From the NCBI GenBank assembly GCA_022495005.1, contig JAGYXB010002071.1, forward strand, positions 248,001-312,000: DNA of 64,000 nt, in the 5' to 3' direction. The translations under genes were made by a program, and so were the position numbers. Positions 35,640-47,704 of this stretch are shown one piece after another (the stretch's first letter is position 1; the number at the start of each line of letters is the position of its first letter). This DNA is from Rhyacophila brunnea. Taxonomy: Eukaryota > Arthropoda > Insecta > Trichoptera > Rhyacophilidae. The notes under the pieces were generated by a model. It was not told the DNA's origin. It ran no database searches and was given only the letters and a program-made list of their open reading frames with translations.

Positions 35640-36125
35640 TTTTTATTTTATTTATTTAGGAAACAAACAGTTACATATTGATTACAAAAATTTTAAAAAT
35701 ATAATAATGAAAAGTTATTGCAACCAGCAAAGTTTCCATGTATAAATTATAATATAGTTAAGCCTAACAAGATAGAGAGTAAAAATAACATAAATATAAA
35801 TAAATTACACAAGAAAATTACATGAGAAGAATGAGGAAGAATAATGAATAATTAAATTATATACAAAAAAGTAACATTTAAAAAATACATATAAGTATAT
35901 ATATCTATTTATACAAAATTTTGGAGATGGCGCGTTTAAATGAAACAGGTGAATTATTAAAAGGATCAACGGTGGAGAAATACATGTTGTAATTTAAACA
36001 AGAGCGCCTAATAAAAGAGTTTTGTGCATAATTAGAATCGCTACGACTGACATGGTACAAAGTTTGAAAATTGAAATTGAAAATTATTATTATAAAGGAA
36101 TACATATGTGTAAAAATCTAAAATA
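35640..36125 (-). mobile_element. LINE 3' end (minus strand)
   Basis: It starts on the plus strand with ATTTTATTTATTTAGGAAAC, like the other minus-strand LINE tails here. The minus-strand frame at 35905-36105 (YHVSRSDSNY...NSFIRRSCLNYN...FKRAISKILYK) resembles the short C-terminal tail of CR1/Jockey-type proteins, but weakly. Confidence 0.45.
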
Positions 36126-36605
36126 CAAAAACATTATAAAAAAGACCGACTATATCTCAAATTTCAAATTACGATGGTAGTGCTAATTATTGATTATCTT
36201 CAAATGCAATACGGTTACATGTTTGCAATGTTTTTTTTCGATTGCAAATTATTAAGTACGTTTAAATTATTGCCATCTATCTTATTACCATGTAACAATC
36301 ATTATTTTCTAAAAAAAAGTTTACCATATTGCATTAGAAGTATTAGTCATAATTAGCACTATAATCGAATTTTACAGTTTTGTGTCACAGCCTAACCATA
36401 GTGGGCCTTGGTGAATCATTTAAAGCTCCACAGTATAGTGGTATCTTGATACACTATCTTTACGACGCATGGTTATGATCAGTGTACACAGTTAATTGTA
36501 GGTGCATAAAACGTAGTTTTACTGACTTTTAAGCTCCCTGCGTTAGAGTTTAAATTAACAACTGTTTAGTGAAAAAATAAATATTAATTCAAAATATCTA
36601 TTTTC
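36126..36605. other. A+T-rich intergenic DNA
   Basis: Nothing recognised. Confidence 0.4.
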
Positions 36606-37060
36606 ACAACGTTTTTATTAGATCGTATTCTTATTTGTCCGGTGGTTGTTTATCCAGTACAAATCTTGCAATCAATTTTTAACTAACTTTCCGACTAGCT
36701 CGACATTTGAAACTTTTAGAATATATCAGAACACGATGCCAATGAATTCTGTAATTACTTTTAGTCATCTTTAAGTAGAATTGTATTCATTTTCAGTTAA
36801 TCCTGTTTTGTATGAAAAGTTATTTCGGAAGAAATCCGTAATCCAATCCATATTATTGGTTGCTAGGGTCTGGGGTCCTAGCAACTAAATTATTAATATA
36901 TACGTGCGTTACTATGGAAATCAATATGAATGTCAAAATTACATTTCAGTATTATTTTTATCAAGTACACATTTTTTTGATCGTTTAAGCTAGCCAAGTC
37001 AAGTGATTCAACAGAAAATTTAAAAACATTGTAAATAAAAAGTTCTTTTTATCTTGTATA
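36606..37060 (+). repeat. DISP repeat, copy b
   Basis: Full-length relative of the 690 copy, from ACAACGTTTTTATTAG to AAGTTCTTTTTATCTTG, with the inner AAAAACATTGT arm at 37022-37032. Confidence 0.7.
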
Positions 37061-37203
37061 TATTAATTGTGTATATTATTATGGCTAATAAAATAAGAAA
37101 TTTTCTAATAGGGAGTTTGAAACTAGGGTGACTACAACAGCAAACGGTATTTAAAATTAACACAATAATATATACATTCTTCTTATCGTGCCACCCTGTA
37201 ACT

Positions 37204-37475
37204 GTGGTCGGCCTTTTCCACTTGATTGATAACGTCAAAATTTATCAACCGGTCAGTCCAAGGAATTTTGAGGATGCTTCTATCTATAGAGCAAACACCT
37301 CGAAAACCTCAACTCTCTGTGACATCTCCTGGCTTTGTGTCCATTTCTCTGTTCCATATAAAAGGATTGAGGGAAACAGCGAACCATACGCAGTCTCAGG
37401 CCTCGGTTAGGGTCTCGATTGCCAAGGAAACATCTCATTTTGAGAAAGGCACTCCTTGCGATTTCAATTAGTGTT
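37204..37475 (-). pseudogene. LINE reverse transcriptase relic
   Basis: Minus-strand translation with frame changes gives IEIARSAFLKMR at the 5' side, a GLRLRMVRC stretch, an out-of-frame SFYME-type version of the SVLLYGxExWT motif, and the FEMWxYRRILKIPWTDRVTN-type region near the end. These are the blocks just after the reverse transcriptase catalytic core in several insect LINEs. Several shifts and stops. No 3' end of the same element was found nearby. Confidence 0.55.
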
Positions 37476-39223
37476 CACACTCAATCACACGTTCAATCGT
37501 GTCACTGTTAATAAAAAAACTTGTGTTGGTGTTTGATGTCGCTATTTTTGATACTGCTAATAAATATATTTTATTGAGGTTCATTTTTTTTAAACCATAA
37601 GAATACTTTCGACTATTAATTTGATGTAAACCCTTTAAGCTATCACCAAACACCACTGTATACTTCCATACTAGGACTAGAAGAATACTCTAATTCAAGA
37701 ATACTTGTGTCTAGAGAATTCAAGTTTGGTTTATTGATTTTTTCTATTTATTTTTATATTTTTAAGGTATTAAATTCTAATGGATTCAAGCTCTGTAATA
37801 TTGCATTTAAGTCGTTTTTTGCGACCCGGGTTTCGCCTTTCGGCATCTTCAGGCGCCGTGTACACTCACCAAAGGTAAACACACACTGACAACGAACACT
37901 CTTTACTCTAGCTTAGGTATATAATAAATCAATACAATAAAGTAAGTAAAAACTCCATTACCTACCTATCAAGTCAAAGGTCACAAAAAATACAATAAAC
38001 AAATTATGAATAGTTGAAGTGTCAGTAAAAAACCTAATTAGTAGAAACCCTATCTTATTAATAACAATACACTCGATAGCATATTATAATAAATCGCCAA
38101 AACCTAATAATAGATCATTATTCTTTATAAACAGTAAAAATACTACACTCAAGAGGTGTAAATCTTCAAATCTAAGAAAAATAATTAATGGGGTTAACTA
38201 ATGAGATATTAGTCTTTAATAATACTCTAGATGGTACCTACTTTTTTATAACATTATTTGAAAAAAAATACATATAAACTCGCCTAATATAATATATATA
38301 AACTCACCTAATATACACCTATATATACCTAAATCCATACATTCTCATACATACATATTATATAAATTTTGTATCAATAACATTGATCGAAATATAGTCT
38401 CATATGTAAAACATCATAGGATATAAAAAGGGGCTACTAGGAAAGCTAAGTTGATTAATCAAGATAGGCAAGCTCTGTAACTGTCCTCTATGTATTTCTA
38501 ATATTTCTTGGTAGAAATTTGAATTACTTTATTGAGTTATTCACGTTGACAGCTATTTCTGGCTACAAACTCATATTCGGAATGGTCGACTATAACTGAA
38601 ATTAAAGATTTGGATAATCTGTTGCCATTCCAGGGCTGTTGTGATAGCGTTCAAAAAATAAAAATGCAATAATGGTAATGAAGTTAAATTTAATTTTTTT
38701 TATCTTCATCCATATTTAACACCATAAAATGTTTTCACTCATTGATTTTATATTGTACGTATATAAATAATGCATGCATAAATTCACATTTCTTTTGCCA
38801 TTTGGTTCTTTCAAAACAGATTCCTACAGTTCATCCGCCTACGGCAATAAAGAACGATTTATACGTTACTCCAATATCGTGAGCTATGTTTCTTACTTAC
38901 GGCTTTATAAACCGTTGTACGTCATCCAGCAACATAGAGCGAAAAAAATATTTCACTGGATAGCAAGCTTTCACACAAGTTACGATCTCTGCAAACTATG
39001 AGTCAATGGTTAGAGTATAATAGTATACTCATATTATACTAGGTAGAGGTATACAAAAGGCGACTTGTAATGATAATAATAACTTGGAATAACCTCGGAA
39101 ACATTACTAAATTAACTCACATTAATACTATGATGGCAAGCACCATGTCTCAAAATGTCGTCATGTCAGACCTGCAGCGCGTAGATCGTTTTTGTAATTA
39201 TACTACAGTATCAGCCATAGCTA
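37476..39223. other. Intergenic DNA with possible retroelement end
   Basis: Mostly A+T-rich. The block 37790-37930 has a distinct composition and carries the hammerhead-like motif listed separately. Short related segments (AACTC-CCTAATATA) repeat at about 38278-38325. No gene recognised. Confidence 0.4.
37821..37852 (-). other. Hammerhead-ribozyme-like motif
   Basis: On the minus strand: CTGAAGA, then T, a 3-bp stem GCC/GGC with a GAAA loop, GAAA, and a self-complementary ACCCGGGT followed by C. These are the order and conserved bases of a hammerhead core with a very short stem III, a form known from Penelope-like and related retroelements. The extra T after CTGAAGA and a stem I of only about 2 bp are departures, so activity is doubtful. 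Confidence 0.4.
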
Positions 39224-40513
39224 CCGGGTAGTCCTAAAAGTACCCGACCTGACGTATAGATGGAAGTTTTTGTTTGAAAATAATAACCATGCTAGAAAGT
39301 ACCAACATTATAAAGCTTAAGTTTGAAGTTTGACGACGCTACATTGTTCAGTAATTATTTGTCAGCCATCAACAGTAAACGCTCTCAGTGAATTTGTAAA
39401 GATGGAAAAAATTGGTCATAGTTATGTGTTCATTTGAAAGGCTTCAGTCCAACCGATATACAAGCGGCACTAGATTCTACTCTGGGGTATCTGCTCCTTT
39501 GTTTACAACAGTAACCTATTTTGTGGCTGAGTTTAAACGAGGCTGTACGAGCTGCCAAGACGAACATCGCAATGGTCGACCAAATGAGGTGACCACGCCA
39601 GAAATGGTGACGAAAATCCACAAAATTGTATTGGATGAACGTCGACTGAAATTGCACGAGCTAGCAGACATAATAGGCATTTTAAAAAGTGCTGTACATC
39701 ACATATTGAGTGAAAATTTGGACATGAGAAAGCTGTGCGCAAGGTAGGTGCCGCGATTACTCACAATGGAACAAAAACAGCATCGTGAGGATGTTTCAAT
39801 CGAGTGTTTGGCGAAGTTTCACAGCAGTAAAGCGGAGTTTTTCTTCGAGAGTTGTATTCATAACCATGGATGAAACATGGGTCCCATCACTTCACACCTG
39901 AGACGAAACAACAGTCAAAACAATCGAATGAAAGGGGAGAATCGGCTCCAAAGAAGGCGAAGACAGTTCCATCTGCAGGCAAGGTCATGGCGTCAGTTTT
40001 TTGGGATGCGCGTGGATTATTTTTCATTGATTATCTTCAGAAAGTAAAATCAATCAACGGTGTGTATTATTTAAACTTATTGGGGCGTTTGAGTGATGAA
40101 ATTAAGAAAAAACAACCGCATTTGGCGAAAAAGAAAGCTTCGTTTAGTCAGGACAATTCATCAGTTCACACATCCGTTATCGCGATGGCCAAAACCAATG
40201 AGTTAAAGTTTGAATTGATTTCTCACGCACCCTATTCGCCAGATTTAGCCCCCTCAGATTATTTTCTGTTTCCAAACTTGAAAAAATGGGTCGGTGGTAA
40301 AAGATTTTCCAACAATGAAGAGGTGGAGTCTGCGGTTGATGGCTATTTTGAGGAGCTCGACGATTCTCACTATAAACAAGGTATCGAAGCAATTGAACAT
40401 CGCTGGGAAAAGTGTATCGACCTAAAAGGAGACAATGTAGAGAAATAAAGATATTTTTCCCCAATTTTTTTGTGTATTCTTTGTTAGGTCAGGTACTTTT
40501 GGAACTACCCTCG
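39224..40513 (+). mobile_element. Mariner element 1 (degenerate)
   Basis: The left end CCGGGTAGTCCTAAAAGTACC and the right end (reverse complement CGAGGGTAGTTCCAAAAG) are inverted repeats of about 28 bp. Both sides are flanked by TA (39222-39223 and 40514-40515), the mariner target duplication. Length 1290 bp is typical. The transposase inside is broken. Confidence 0.9.
39402..40448 (+). pseudogene. Mariner transposase, broken
   Basis: Starts MEKIGHSYV at the ATG at 39402. It then changes frame near 39430 (HLKGFSPTDIQAALDSTLG) and again near 39485 (GVSAPLFTTV...FKRG). The Trp codon of the ARWVPRLL motif is TAG at 39745-39747. The first catalytic block TMDETW is at about 39865; an extra C near 39881 shifts the frame into the part that reads HHFTPETKQQSK to the end. 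The second and third acidic residues are present in QDNSSVH and YSPDLAPSD, 34 residues apart, so the D,D34D mariner signature is kept. A transposase of about 345 residues would be expected. Dead because of at least three frameshifts and one stop. Confidence 0.9.
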
Positions 40514-41129
40514 TATATATACCATACAAAGAATTAATAGGAAAACATTGCTTACTATTCAATGTTTACCTTAATTTGTAAAAGAAATCAATTACATAAT
40601 AAAAATAATTTATTAATGACTAAGTGTGATTAAATGTAGAAAAAAATACTTCTGTGTTCATTTAAATAACGTAGTGATATAATATATTTACATATAACAT
40701 ACTGAAATGAAATCTCTCGATTATCCAAGTTTTTTTTAGACGTGCTTAAAATTTCATTATTCAATACGGCGATTCCGTTTTGTATCAGTGAAACAGAGTG
40801 ATATGCAATAAGCTTACGGCATATCCACCAGAAAAAAACATGATCGTAAAATGTTAATTGCATGGGATAGCAGTCTTACAGCGGTCTCATTTTCATGAAA
40901 TAAATATTTGGATTGAAACTCTGCTCATAATGAATTTTATAATGTACAACGTAAAATTAACAAGTCATTTTACTATCAATTGCTTAATTTTGTATCAGCG
41001 TTTTTATTACAGGAAATTATATAGCTTTCTTACTCATCAAATCATCTCGTAGTCATTAGACACTGCAGTCAGCAGGTTTCTCAATTATAATCTAGTCAAC
41101 AACGACGAGTATGATTTATTAACCTAGAT
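40514..41129. other. A+T-rich intergenic DNA
   Basis: Nothing recognised; small open frames on both strands are unsupported. Confidence 0.4.
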
Positions 41130-41460
41130 AAACGGTGGCTCGAGTAAGGTTTAGGTTGGTTTTATATAAATTGAAAAAGACGATTGGTAAGAGACAGAGT
41201 CAACTCTCTTACTTCTCACTCGACACTCGATATTATACATTCGTCTCTCGAACACAGACTTCCGAGCTCGTCCCGATCATCATCACTACCGGATCGCAGC
41301 TCGGTCTGAGCACCTAGCTACCGCGATACTTTGTACCGTTATCTTTTACTCTGACCACTGTAACTCTCTGTAAGACAATAAACATCTACATCCATATCCA
41401 CTACTGCTGCCTTTACACCTCATCACCTTCCACCTCATCGATCCCTGAAAATGTTAACAT
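41130..41460 (+). promoter_or_regulatory. Promoter/poly(A)-like cassette, possible solo LTR
   Basis: A C/T- and GC-richer block carries TATATAA at 41163-41169, pyrimidine-rich CTCTCTTACTTCTCAC about 40 bases on, and AATAAA at 41378-41383 followed by a T/C-rich end. This arrangement is what a retroviral-type LTR shows. Termini TG...CA with a duplication were not found, so the call is tentative; a short non-coding transcript is the alternative. Confidence 0.35.
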
Positions 41461-43224
41461 GTAGAGGTAAATTTTCCTCTATTTATTGAGTGTCGTTGTT
41501 GGGAACTCTTTTCGGTTAGGTTAGGTCTGCTGCTATGTATAGATTGCTTTTGTACTATCGACGCATGGTGACGGACGGTCGACCATTTTTACCTAAAATT
41601 TACTCCACCAAGTGCTATAACCATGGTAACCATGATAGACTAAAAATGGCTATATTCTCAATCGTATAAGGATGCCGCTTACAATAATACTCTTCGATTA
41701 TATTAAAATATTGATTTTTAAGTTGAAAAACGATAAAGAATTATAATGAAATATTCATTTTCCCTTCAAAGTATACATAACATTTAGAGTTGGTTCCTAA
41801 ATGTACTCGAAATTATTAATTTTTTAGCATGAGCGCAAGTAAAAATTATGCTTATTATAATTATTTAACGATAAATAATATGAAGAAATTTATAATGACC
41901 CTTTTTGTTTAATTTTTTATTATAAATACAAAAGGTTAACCACAAAATTTTAATATAACATTTGTGAGAGAATTTATAATTGATTTTTCTTATCAATGTT
42001 TGGAGCGGCCTCCATCTTGAATTCAATACGTCACCCAGTTCGTCTGCCTCGACTTAAAGTAACACATTGGTAAGCCATGATTGTAGAGTACATATCATTT
42101 AAAATTAGTATTAGAAGTAATATTTATATTACATAATATTATGCCCCAGGACTAGTAAATACATACGTACCACGAATTAAGACAGCAAGATACAGTTTTT
42201 ATCCAGCAGTCAATAGACAGTGACTGAAACCATGAAGATAACGTAGAAATGGGTCAACAATTTTAATTTTATGAACATATTCTCGTATAGAATATTATAT
42301 ACGCTTATTAAAATAATATTAATACGCATACATTGTTTTTGATTTATTTCGCACCTACAACAAGTTCACTGTAGCCGAGCAGCAATTAAGCTCAAGTATG
42401 CGAGATGTCTACGCTTCTACGGATCGTAGGTGTTTAGTGCTCTACGCGATGAGCGCTACGACTTTTGCTACGTCTCACGTGTGAACGTTGTTTGATACAC
42501 AATGTTTAATGTTTAACACTCTATTATAAGTTTGCTCATAGAAATTAAACCGTGAATTACAAAGACGCTAAACTTTGATTTTGTAACAAAACAACTTCAT
42601 TACACCTGTACACAAGATAACTTGACTAACATAAACGATACAAGAAGTCGTCCACGAATGATGCCACACAATGTTGAGTAAATACTTTCAACATAATCTT
42701 TTGCTCACCTGTTTAAATTACGTTACATTTTTGACCCCCCGATTCGTTAAAAAATAAATTCTTTTTTATTCTTCGTTCTTTATAAATCATCATGTTATAT
42801 CAGACCCAATCTCCCCATTATGGCATGTCATCATATATGGACGACCCCTATTCTCAATCAATAATATCGTTATTAAAGTAAAAAATTTTTAGCACCGGTA
42901 GAGTAAAATCACACGACGGTAATGAGTGTTAGATCAACATTCACCACGAAATGTTGTAAAGTATCAGGAGAGCATGATATGCGAGAAGCTGTTTAATTTT
43001 TAAGTAAAAAATAATGCAAAGTATTAAATTTTCAAGATTCAAGAATAGTATAAGTACTTAGTATTATTTTTATGGAGGGAAGTGAAATGATTTTTTCTGT
43101 TAGATTAATGAATTAATTATTGAATTAATATTGAGAAAAGAACTTAGTCCTAAAAAACTGTGATAGAATGTCACTTAATTTTCTTCAAATTATTACTTTG
43201 GTTGTATTTGCACCCCTTTATCGA
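41461..43224. other. A+T-rich intergenic DNA
   Basis: No gene or repeat copy recognised. A GC-richer patch at 42340-42500 with several CTACG-like motifs is not repeated. Confidence 0.35.
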
Positions 43225-43465
43225 CGTCTACAATTATTGTCGGGCTATCAAGTTACGGTTTATTAAGTCATGAGTCTCGGATTAGAATCCAGTGTTTAGC
43301 AAATTGTTGATTTAGATCAGTATTGTGTGTGTATTACCCAGAGTATAAACCAAATGAGTTGTCCAAGTGACTAACATCTGTTTCTCGTAAAAAGAAAACC
43401 TGTTAATGTAATCTTTACTCTGTGGAGGTCCATATGCTTTGTTTAGGGTCGAACATGGTAATTAC
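43225..43465 (+). mobile_element. SINE2 copy, old
   Basis: Recognisable by GGATTAGAATCC (B-box-like), AAGTGACTAACATCTGTTTC, TCTGTGGAGGTCCATATG and GGGTCGAACATGGT, in SINE2 order. The tRNA head is strongly diverged. Confidence 0.65.
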
Positions 43466-46400
43466 CTTTTTTATTGGTAACTATAAATTAGAATTTTAAG
43501 TTTTATTTTTACCACGCTTGGAGGACATACCCTGAAACGTTGGTATAATACCGATTTACGTGCTGCAAGTCTGACATCGCAAAAAGCGCTGGAAGTAGTG
43601 CTGAATCTGAGGAAATGGCGCGATATTGTGCTTGCCCAATGCTTGAGCGCGACAAGGCGAAGTGTGTAGGTTTACGTAAAAATATACAAATAGCAATATC
43701 CTCAGTAACAATATACCTATTAGAATTAAAAAAAAAAACTAGGAAGGATGAGTATATCATTTAACATACTGACCAAAGTATTTTAAATGTAGAATGTTAC
43801 ATATTTTATGTATTATTCAGTGCCGATTAAAAAAATTGTATGAATATCTTTTAAAATATTTAAATTTTATGAATATCGTAGTAGGGCAATTATATTGTAT
43901 TTGAGAGAAAGTATATTTCAAGCCCACAAAGAACATTTTTAGTAAAAACACAGTTTATCATTTTTTTAGTCATATAGTATTAATGTAGTTACTGCTTTAC
44001 GTTTTTAGAGTTTCTGTCACTAACTTTATTTGATGCAAAATCTGATTTAAGATATAGAATTAACGCTATCACAATGTAAATAACGATGGGTAGATAGTGT
44101 ATTTTTACCTCTAATCAAATTATATTTCACGGCTATAATTCAATTTAATTGTCTGGAATGGTATTTTATGATATTGTTATTATTGCTATGATAACTTATT
44201 GTAAAATTTTAAAGACTGCTAAAGGGAAAAAGAACCCTAAAGAGTATTGTTTTTTTTACGCGGATGTCCATTTTTATTTGTTTTGTCAAACATGGTGACA
44301 CTCTGCGTCGTTTATCAAGCTTCAGATAATGTCTAAAATATAAACAGCGCCTCTATGTCAGTCGTGTTTGTAAGGCAGTAATAAAACGTCACCGAGATAG
44401 CCTTTTGTTAAAAAGAATATAAACATATATTTATATTATATGTAAGTACGTATGTATTGGAGGAATGAAAAATACTGGTCGGACGCTGCAAGAAAGATAA
44501 AACAACGAAGGTCTTCGCATTATGCTCAGATAAACTCGGGATGAAAAAACTACGACAAAATTGTCAAACAGTTTCTTCATGCGTGATGAGATAATACCCA
44601 GTGAACGCAACAAGTTCTGCGACTCTTTTACGTAAGTAGGTACTGTAATAAAATATCTTTCAAATAAAATGTAACTGACGGTTTGCTAATATATCGAGTA
44701 CCTAAGTATTGATTTTACATCTGTTCCTGGTTTTAAGATGCGATTTGGTACGCAGGATTCAATACAATGAAAATTAAATACAGTATGCTCCTGGTGCTGT
44801 ATTACCGTCCGAAAACAAAGAATATTTGTGGTATCTTTGGAAGCTAAGCCAGTGTAGGTTTTGTAGGAAATATATATAATATATCATAATTATGCCCTGT
44901 CTTTTCTCAATCTGTAGTCTTGTGGCACATTCTCAAGGATTTCGTAGCCATGGCTGACGGTAACTCATCCTGCACATCTATTATATACACAAGACTGCTT
45001 TCGGCCGCTACAGCAGCTATTTAGGGTAGGTTTGTATCCAAGTATTAGCACTTATTTTAACAATTACAATTTAATATTTAATGCTACTTTCTTTTTGAAT
45101 TTGTTATATATGTCAAGCAGGAAAAGGATAGTGCGTTGTGGACAAGACTCATAGAAATCAGTGCCAGACTTGCCGACTTAAAAAATGCCTTTTCATGGGA
45201 ATGAATAAAGATAGTGGGTAATTTTTATAGTTTAAATCATTTTTATTGGTTTTCATATAAAAAATAATTAAATTATGTATAATTATATTACGAATAAATG
45301 TTAAATATTCTAACGGATTTTCAAATTAATATACATACGATAGAATAAATACATAATGCAAAGTAGATATTGTGCTGAACAATAACTGATTATAATATAT
45401 ATATATATATATAAATAATAAAACACAATTTCTCCAGAAAACTAAAATCAAAACTAAATCAAAAAGTTTTGAATACAAACAAAATGGCGGTGAACTAAAA
45501 ATGTAGTCAACGTCCTTTTCTGTTGAATTCCGCTCAAATAAGTCATAATAATATGATAACCAAGTGCTAGGAGTTGGCTCTCATGATAGCAGTATTATTC
45601 TCTATCTAGTATTGTTAAATGTTAAAATAATTGTCTTAATCGTGCCCATTAATTAATTTAGTCGGTTGTTAATGAAATAAATCTGACGTCAATTCCAAAT
45701 AAATCGTCCCTTACCGCTTTATCTTAAAATATACTGCAAGTGTAAGGTTTCTGTTATAATTTGAAATTAAATCTTTTTTTAATTTCTCTTATTAATTATA
45801 ATTATATTGTGTTTATAAATACTTTCATTTCCTTCTACGTCAATATGACGTTAATGCCTGCCCTGTATTGCATAATATCTATATATACCAGCATCGCATT
45901 GTTAGACCGTAAGAGATAGTAAGAATTATATATCGAAGAGCAAAACTTTGGCAATATTAAAAATCTTCGGAAAAGATACGTTTTATTTCTCATATTTCTT
46001 TGTAATACTTTCGGGCGCACGTTGTGTTGCAATCTAATAAATTATACTTCTTTGTGTTTTATTACTTTTCATATCCGTAACGACTTTTATAACGATGCAA
46101 ACATACACAATTTTTACTTACATCATAGGTATATTGCTGCCTTCAATCTGACATACTTGCGTAACATATTTTACACAATATATTGTTTCAAACTAACGGT
46201 TATATTTTAATCAATATTACTTACAGTGGCGAGTTTGCGGACGTGGTATCCATGATCGATATAAAAATCTTCCACGATAAAATATCAATACACCTCTTTC
46301 ATAAAATCATCCGGTAGCTACAAATTATTATTATTCGTTGGGCCAATTATGGTCGCCCTCATTCCAATCTTGTCCAGGCGCTCAACACAATCACGGGTCT

Positions 46401-47529
46401 TTAGTATACCGTGATTGTTAAAGTTAATTATTCGTAGACTATGTCAAATTGCCACAGTGTGACCGTCGTCCAAGCAATAATTCAATTAGAGTCTTGAAAA
46501 CTCAGTCAATTAGACCACCTATCAAACCGTTTTACCGGCATAGACTGCCTCATACATAACACATCTGTACAAACTTGTCATCATCATTTATATTTATAAA
46601 TGTAACCGGGTCTTGTGATTTAACAACCGTAAACTCATACAGGGTGACTCATCAAACGAATATCCTTTCAAGCGTCTTTATTAACCCCAAAGCCTCAGTG
46701 TACCGTGCGAGTGATAAAATTAGAATTTAATAGAACCATTTACATACTAGTGCGTGAGTCCATGACCCGGGACCTGGTCCAGCCAGACAGCCGTGAAACA
46801 TCAAGGTTAGTGGCTGGATCGACTCCCGTTAAAACCGCCCACCCCCAGCATCCACATCCACATCCACAATCATTCCAAATTACAGTCTACTAAAAAGCGC
46901 CGCCAATTATTATACACGACAGTGATTTGTATATAAGGTATCTACGTATCTGTTTGATATGCATATTTTTATAGTCACTAAATTTGTGAGAAATACGTAT
47001 TATTTTAAGGCCTTGATACAATTTAATAATAATTGTATGCCTGATGAATCGAGTGTGTCAAAAAAAAATCGCCCCTGCTTATTCATACAAATTAAAATTT
47101 TATTCTATTTATAATCGTGTATGTTGTAGATTGTAGATTGTATATGTATGTTATATTCATAAAATATTCTAAATATGTTAACATTTCGAAAGCGTTTTAC
47201 GACTAAGCCGCCTGATCCATTGGCATGTAAGGCGGAGGGTTTTGAGATCGTCGGTATTTTTTGGCGGTGGATCATCTCGAGTTTGCGGTATAAAATACCG
47301 ACGACCGGGCTCGTTGGATTTCAAACATATTTGATATTTTACTCGCCGAGCCGTCAAAGTTCGTCCGTTAACCACTACCGCGAGTACATTATTAATACGA
47401 TGTAATTTGAATCGAAAACATTTATAAAATTCTTAGAATTGTTGGTTGAATATTTATAATTTTTTCAAATTAAAAAGGGGGGATTAAAATTGGTTCTAAA
47501 AAATTGTAAACTTCCAACACAATTACTGT
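43466..47529. other. 4 kb of mostly A+T-rich intergenic DNA
   Basis: No gene. Recognised bits: a SINE1 core AGAATGTTACAT at about 43791; a partial copy of the 9321 MITE at about 44985-45080 (GACTGCTTTCGGCCGCTA, GTAGGTTTGTATC); and an AT microsatellite at about 45391-45412. GC-richer blocks at 46690-46880 and 47170-47400 are not repeated. The latter holds a 12-bp inverted repeat CGTCGGTATTTT/AAAATACCGACG at 47249-47303. Confidence 0.4.
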
Positions 47530-47640
47530 TAACCTTTTAATTACCACATTTAAATAACACGTTAATTATATCTAATGGGCAACGACTCCAAACGCGCCAG
47601 TCGCGGTGTTAGAACTTTAATTCAATATAATTATAATATG
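47530..47640. mobile_element. hAT-D terminal fragment
   Basis: CTTTTAATTACCACATTTAAA, then GTTAATTATATCTAATGG and AAACGCGCCAGTCGCGG match the long inverted repeats of the hAT-D remnant at 58261-58716. Only one end is present. Confidence 0.65.
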
Positions 47641-47704
47641 TCGTCTTTACTCATTTTGGTATTGTATTTACGAACAATATTACACAAAATGACATAGTTA
47701 TATA

